Positions 59,450-64,000 of a stretch of DNA of 64,000 nucleotides are shown here, in pieces. Origin of the DNA: Solanum dulcamara (lineage: Eukaryota > Streptophyta > Magnoliopsida > Solanales > Solanaceae); contig NC_077242.1 in the NCBI RefSeq assembly GCF_947179165.1, forward strand, positions 29,085,597 through 29,149,596. Direction: 5' to 3'. Numbering within the stretch: position 1 is the first letter of the stretch; every line of letters begins with the position of its first letter. Under the pieces are notes generated by a model. The model ran no database searches. It was given only the letters and a program-made list of their open reading frames with translations, and was not told the origin of the DNA. Both the position numbers and the translations under genes were made by a program.

Positions 59450-60737
59450 ATATCCACTACTAAAAATGATGTTCATCATCGAATATAAGAGTAAGAAAAG
59501 TACCTGGTGTATCAAAAAAAGCTGAGGCTACCGAGCCCACATATCAAACTCCAGCTCCTAAGTTGCCTCCTCAACAGGCCAATGCCGCCACTACATATTA
59601 ACCGACGTGATCTCATTGGTCCTGAGTCTATGAAGCTACCTGTCTAGTATAGCTACCTGCTCCTCCTCATAAGCCAAATCTAAACCCAAATCTACTGCAT
59701 CATAAGAAATCACATAGGACTCATCTGGTATATACTTGCGAAGCATGAAGACATGAAACACTGGATGGACACTTGACAATCTAGAGGGTAAGTACAACTC
59801 ATAAGCTACCCCACCAACTCTCATAAGATTCTTAAAAGGGCCCAAAAACCTCGGGCTTTGCTTGCCCTTCTTCCCGAATCTCATCACACCCTTTATGGGT
59901 GATATTTTAAGCCAAACACAATCACCCACCATGAACTCTAAGGGATGAACCCTCCTATCAGCATAGTTCTTATGAAGACTCTAAATCAAACATACCCGCT
60001 CCATAGCATCCCTAAGTAATTCAATATCCAATACATTAACCGCAATAGAATAAAACCACCCAATGGGTGATTGGTACTTACGACCATACAATGCCTAAAA
60101 TGGTGTCATTTGAATGTTGAAGTCATAATTGTTATTATAGGAAAACTCCGCTAAGGGAAAGTGTTGATCCTATTGGGCACAAAAATCAATCACACAGGCC
60201 CTAAGTATATCCTCCAACACCTGAATAGTATGTTCAGACTGGCAATTAGTCTGGGGTGAAATGTTGAACTCACGTCTAATCACATACCCAAACCACATTG
60301 CATTGCCTCCCAAAAGGGATAGGTGAATATTGAACCTCGATTCGACACAATAGAGATAGGCACCCTATGCAACCTAACAATCTCACGAAGGTAGATCCTA
60401 GCAAACTGCTACACATTGTAGCTAGTCTTCACCGAAAAGAAATGAGCTGACTTGGTTAATCGATCAATAATCACTCAAAAAGAATCATACTTACCCAATG
60501 CCATGGGTAATCCAGATACAAAATCCATAGTGATTTGCTCCTAATTTCACTCGGGAATGGGCATCCTTTGCATAAGACCACCTGGTTTCTGATGCTTATA
60601 CTTCACTTGTTGGCAATTTAGACACTTAGCTACAAAATCAACGATGTCCCTCTTCATGCCACACCAACAATAGTGTTGTTTCAAGTCATGAAACATCTTT
60701 GCCGCACTCGGGTAAATTGAATATTTGGAATAATGAG
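59450..60737 (-). pseudogene. pol: F integrase, C-terminal two thirds
   Basis: Minus strand. At the right edge lies the zinc-binding part (frame from 60737 to 60547): HYSKYSIYP, where the second His of HHCC is Tyr, then AKCLNCQQVKYKHQ. 60000-60540 reads as the core with several stops. The frame 59636-59932 has VWLKISPIKGVMRFGKKGK, SPRFLGPF, VHPVFHVFMLRKYIPDES, EEEQVAILDR. The chromodomain-like tail 59527-59640 reads VEEAT, then TAG (59558-59560) for Trp, then ELEFDMW. Cut at 60737 by G. Confidence 0.85.
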
Positions 60738-63260
60738 TGTAGCATCCCCCTTGGGAGGATGCCACTTATGAAGTAAAAGATATTTTTTTTTTATAATCTC
60801 AAATAGTCAACACATTTAGAAAAATTGTTTCGAAATTCTATTTCTAATTCAATACCATTTCGGGTCCATAAAATACACAAAACTCAAACTAGTAATTATC
60901 ACAAAACTATTATCTTTCTTTGTTCATAATGATAAGTCAAAGTATAAACCCAGTACATGGCATGACTTGATCTAAAAGCACACTCCAAAAATAGAAAAAC
61001 TAGTCATCCAGTTCAACTTACAAGCGTATGGTTTTGTTTTCACAAGCCTTCAAAATTTCATACATAAGTGCCATATGTATCCTGTACAAGTCTCCAAAAT
61101 ATTTACAAAACTAGATGCATATGCAGATGTGATCTTCAAAGGGCTCTAAAAGGTCGACTACAAATGGACATCTTCATATCTCTTCCCGCACATTACCTAT
61201 GATAGAAAACAACTATCGCTAAGCATAAAGCTTAGTGGTGTATAAATTTTGGGCTTGGAGATATTAAATTCTTCAATTCCCTTGTTCGTCGCAGGTGGCT
61301 CAATAAGGTAAAAGTAAGCCCAAGTCAACAACTATATCAAAGTATCGAATACAAACCTTGAAAAGTTTCAAAATATCAATATTAATATTCGAAGGCTCAA
61401 GTACCAAAAAAGCTTACAATTCAATTCAAAAGCGTTGTCAAATAATAAATTTCACCTAATATATATGCCATGCCTTCACAGTAAACACAATCAGTACCAA
61501 GACAGACCGAATCCTCGAAATCAAAAAGGACCGAAGCCCCAAATCAAGAAGAATCATCACACAATATCAAGAGAATCAATAAATGTTGAAAGTGGCTTTC
61601 CATTCGTACTCGAAAATGGACGAAAAATATAAATTAAAAGTCAAGCTGGTCAAGATCTGAATCAAGAGGCATGCCAATATCGAGGATAAGTCACCGTAAA
61701 AAGAAGCAAAAAGTCCCAACAAGAATATAAAATGATCAAACAATTCGTACAAGTGGGCGGTTTAGCGAAAGTTTTGCAATACTTGAGATAATAGTCATAC
61801 CATAATACAAGACAAGGAGTAAGGAAACAACCCATAAAAATACTTCAAATTTTAGAAAATAAAATATTCCAAGTTCAAGTTTATACACAAACCTTGGCAT
61901 TTTAGCACATAACAAGTTCTACCATAACTCGAGAAGTTTAATTCATCTACGTCATAGACCAACCAAAATCCACTTCATCAAACAATTTCTCTTAGCTTGT
62001 ATAAGAGCATATACACCTTAAATATAAAATAAAATATCTACTTAAGTTTAAAAGTGTCAGCATATCAAAACTCAATATGAAATCAATAAAAATCAGCCCA
62101 AACTATCAAAAGAAGAATTTTGGACAGCCTATTATCTTGTATTGTTGCTCAATTTCGAAGGGGTAAATGGGGGAAATAGGCTTTGTGGCCTCAATAAAAG
62201 TTATATACATATGTATTAGGGTCGCATAAAATTTCGAATTACCCCTACATCAATTATGTATAAAAACATATGCACAAAATACCAACAGCAGTCCATGCAG
62301 GATTTTCAAAATAAAATATGGGCAACACCTCCCCTATACTTCATAACCTTTTTTCGAGCAGATAAAAGAAAAAGTGGGTTTTAGAGCCTAAATGAACATT
62401 ATATCCCTATGAAATATATTTCTAAAACATTGAATCACTCAAAACAAAGCTTTACACAAGGAGTTATACTAATATTACAAACAACAGCCCATATAAAAAA
62501 GGGTTTGCAAAATAAAGTTTATTCTCCCAATTTTGACAACAACAACTTATCAACAACATCAACAACAATATCAACAATCATTATAAATCATTAGTTAAAT
62601 AATTCCACCCATTTAATCCAACCAAAATAGCCCATAATCCATAAGTCTCAACAAAGCAACAAACAAGTTTACAACGCTACTTCCTCCATTTTAATCCCTT
62701 AAATCTCCAAACAAGCTTGTTAACAAGAAAAAGAACGTCAATCTTACCTTTGGTGTGTAGAAATCATGATAACACACTCCTTCTTAGCTGATTTTTAGCT
62801 CAAACTGAAGGCAATGCAATGTGCAACACCTTTCTCTTCACGAGCTTTGCAATTCGGGACTCGAATTTGGGTCAAAAATGGTTTTACTTAGCCTAGAAGT
62901 TCTCTCTCTAACCCTCTAAAATATTCTGGAAAGTTATGGTCTGAAAATGAAGAGATAAGGATGAAGTTATCCTTTAAATGTTTGGGGAAATGGGCCTGAC
63001 CCGACTTTAAATCAGGTTGGGCCTAAAATCGCTACCCAGCTTGACCTTTATACCTTAAAATATCCATAACTTTTTATTACAATGTCACATATGATCCCAC
63101 AACCTATGGTTGGAAAGTAACTTCAATTATATACAACTTTAATTTTATGAGTTTTCCCAAATTTCCAAATGCTAATAGGTTTATGGCCTCCCAAAGTCAG
63201 ATCATTCGAAAATGTAGCTAAAAACATATTTTTTTCTTAAAAGAAAATTGGGGTGTTACA
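60738..63260 (-). repeat. G 3' LTR
   Basis: 2523 bp. Left end TGTAGCATCCCCC, right end GGGGTGTTACA (minus-strand start TGTAACACCCC). AT-rich, no gene; frames 61435-61632 and 62409-62594 are short and antisense to the element. Confidence 0.85.
62530..62586. repeat. CAA/ATC-rich microsatellite
   Basis: Imperfect run of ACAACA, ATCAAC units in the G LTR. Confidence 0.7.
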
Positions 63261-63277
63261 ACTCTCCCCCACCCCCT
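63261..63277 (-). other. G polypurine tract
   Basis: Minus strand AAGGGGGTGGGGGAGAGT directly before TGTAACACCCC; typical plus-strand primer. Confidence 0.85.
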
Positions 63278-63314
63278 TAAGACATTTCATCCCGAAATTT
63301 ACCTTATACTATCT

Positions 63315-64000
63315 TCAAAACAAATATGGATATTGAATTCGCATATCCTCTTCTCGCTCCCAAGTTGCTTCATTGCTAGAATGATTCCTCCAAAGGACTT
63401 TTACTAAAGGAATTTTCTTGTTTCTAAGCTCTTTTGTCTCACAGGCCATGATTTGGATAGGTTCCTCCTTATATGTCAAGTCAGGACTTATCTCAATGGT
63501 TTTGACAGGAAGAACATGAGATGGATCTGAGCGATATCTTCTAAGCATAAAAATATGGAAGATATTGTAGATCTTATCTAATTCCGATGGAAGAGCTAAT
63601 TTATATGCAACTGGACCAACTCTCTCAAGTAATTCATATGGTCCGATAAATCGAGGACTAAGTTTTCTTTTTTGGCCAAATCTCATAATCTTCTTCCATG
63701 GAAAAACCTTTAAAAATACCTTATCTCCTACTTGATACTCAATTTCACGCCTCTTAAGATCAGCATAAGACTTTTGTCTATCTGAAGAAATTTTTAAACG
63801 ATCCTTGATGACTTTTACCTTACCTTTAGTTTGTTGCACAATCTCAAGACCAACCTGTTTACGTTCACCAACTTCGCTCCAGCAAAGAGGAGTTCTACAC
63901 TTTCTTCCATATAAAGCTTCATAGGGAGGCATGCATATACTTTATTGGTAGCTATTATTATAAGAAAATTATATCAAGGCTAGGTGTCTATACCAACTAC
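63315..64000 (-). pseudogene. pol: G integrase C-terminal half with chromodomain-like tail
   Basis: Open from 63932 to 63315: PPYEALYGRKCRTPLCWSEVG, RQKSYADLKRR, VFLKVFPWKKIMRFGQKRKLS, PRFIGPYELLERVGPVAYKL, then a decayed HPVFHVSMLR (NIFHIFMLRRY), SPDLTYKEEP, IPLVKVLWRNH and NEATWEREEDMRIQYPYLF with Trp intact. Upstream, 63933-64000 continues in frame as LI.FSYNNSYQ with two stops, so this is not a complete gene. Family role: integration of element cDNA; the tail binds chromatin in chromoviruses. Confidence 0.9.

Larger units (their letters stand above)
39236..60737 (-). mobile_element. F: Ty3/gypsy element split by C and cut by G
   Basis: Minus strand. 3' LTR = 39236-41015 plus 58491-59449 (about 2.74 kb), ends TGTCATAACCC / GGTCATTACA. 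The internal part 59450-60737 holds the integrase C-terminal half; the rest lies beyond G, outside the window. C (41016-58485) is inserted in the LTR with target duplication CTCAT/CTCAC. Confidence 0.85.
60738..64000 (-). mobile_element. G: Ty3/gypsy element, right end outside window
   Basis: Minus strand. 3' LTR 60738-63260, purine tract, integrase C-terminal half to the window edge. Inserted in the F integrase; candidate left target duplication ATGAG (60733-60737), partner outside. Its integrase frame is the longest open pol piece in the window (205 aa), so G is perhaps the youngest here. Confidence 0.85.

Noticed and set aside
62409..62594. 61-codon frame rich in N, T and S
   Set aside because: Arises from the CAA/ATC microsatellite inside the G LTR.

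Overview
The window is plant nuclear repeat DNA. It consists of decayed, nested Ty3/gypsy LTR retrotransposons plus one degraded endogenous pararetrovirus (family Caulimoviridae). I found no intact cellular gene, no tRNA gene and no intact transposon ORF. Long LTRs of 2.2-3.3 kb, Met-tRNA primer sites, chromodomain-like integrase tails and LTR ends of the type ...GGGTTGGGTCGTGACA point to pericentromeric chromovirus-rich DNA, most likely of a nightshade (Solanaceae). The family assignment rests on recalled resemblance and the genus cannot be told. Labels A1-A3, B, C, D, E, F, G and V are mine.

Layout. 1-8455: A1 (minus), a long-LTR element whose left end is outside the window; it sits in the first LTR of B. 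8456-17606: B (plus), a tandem LTR-internal-LTR-internal structure sharing one 2.2-kb LTR, with both internal parts lacking the same piece of gag. 17607-31751: A2 (minus), inserted in B's second RT; its 3' LTR is split by A3 (18595-26304, plus; 3.3-kb LTRs around only 1.1 kb; TSD ATTAT). 31752-38140: V, an endogenous caulimovirid on the minus strand with movement protein, capsid, protease and the start of RT, framed by 285-bp direct repeats and ending in a scrambled, partly inverted segment. 38141-39235: unassigned AT-rich DNA. 39236-60737: F (minus), whose 3' LTR is split by C (41016-58485, plus; TSD CTCAT/CTCAC). C's own 3' LTR is split by solo LTR E (48571-56739; TSD RGATC), which contains D (48906-54247, plus; TSD AAACT). 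F is cut on the right by G (60738-64000+, minus).

How the parts relate. Order of arrival can be read from the nesting: B before A1 and A2, A2 before A3; F before C before E before D; F before G. All pol genes carry stops and frameshifts, so none of these copies can act alone. Notable points are two 5S rRNA-like sequences in opposite orientation inside A1 and A2, a viral copy with terminal redundancy, an RT active site overwritten by a 24-bp duplication in C, repeated loss of the same chromodomain tryptophan codon by G-to-A change in four elements, and arrays of short palindromes in the LTRs of three different families.
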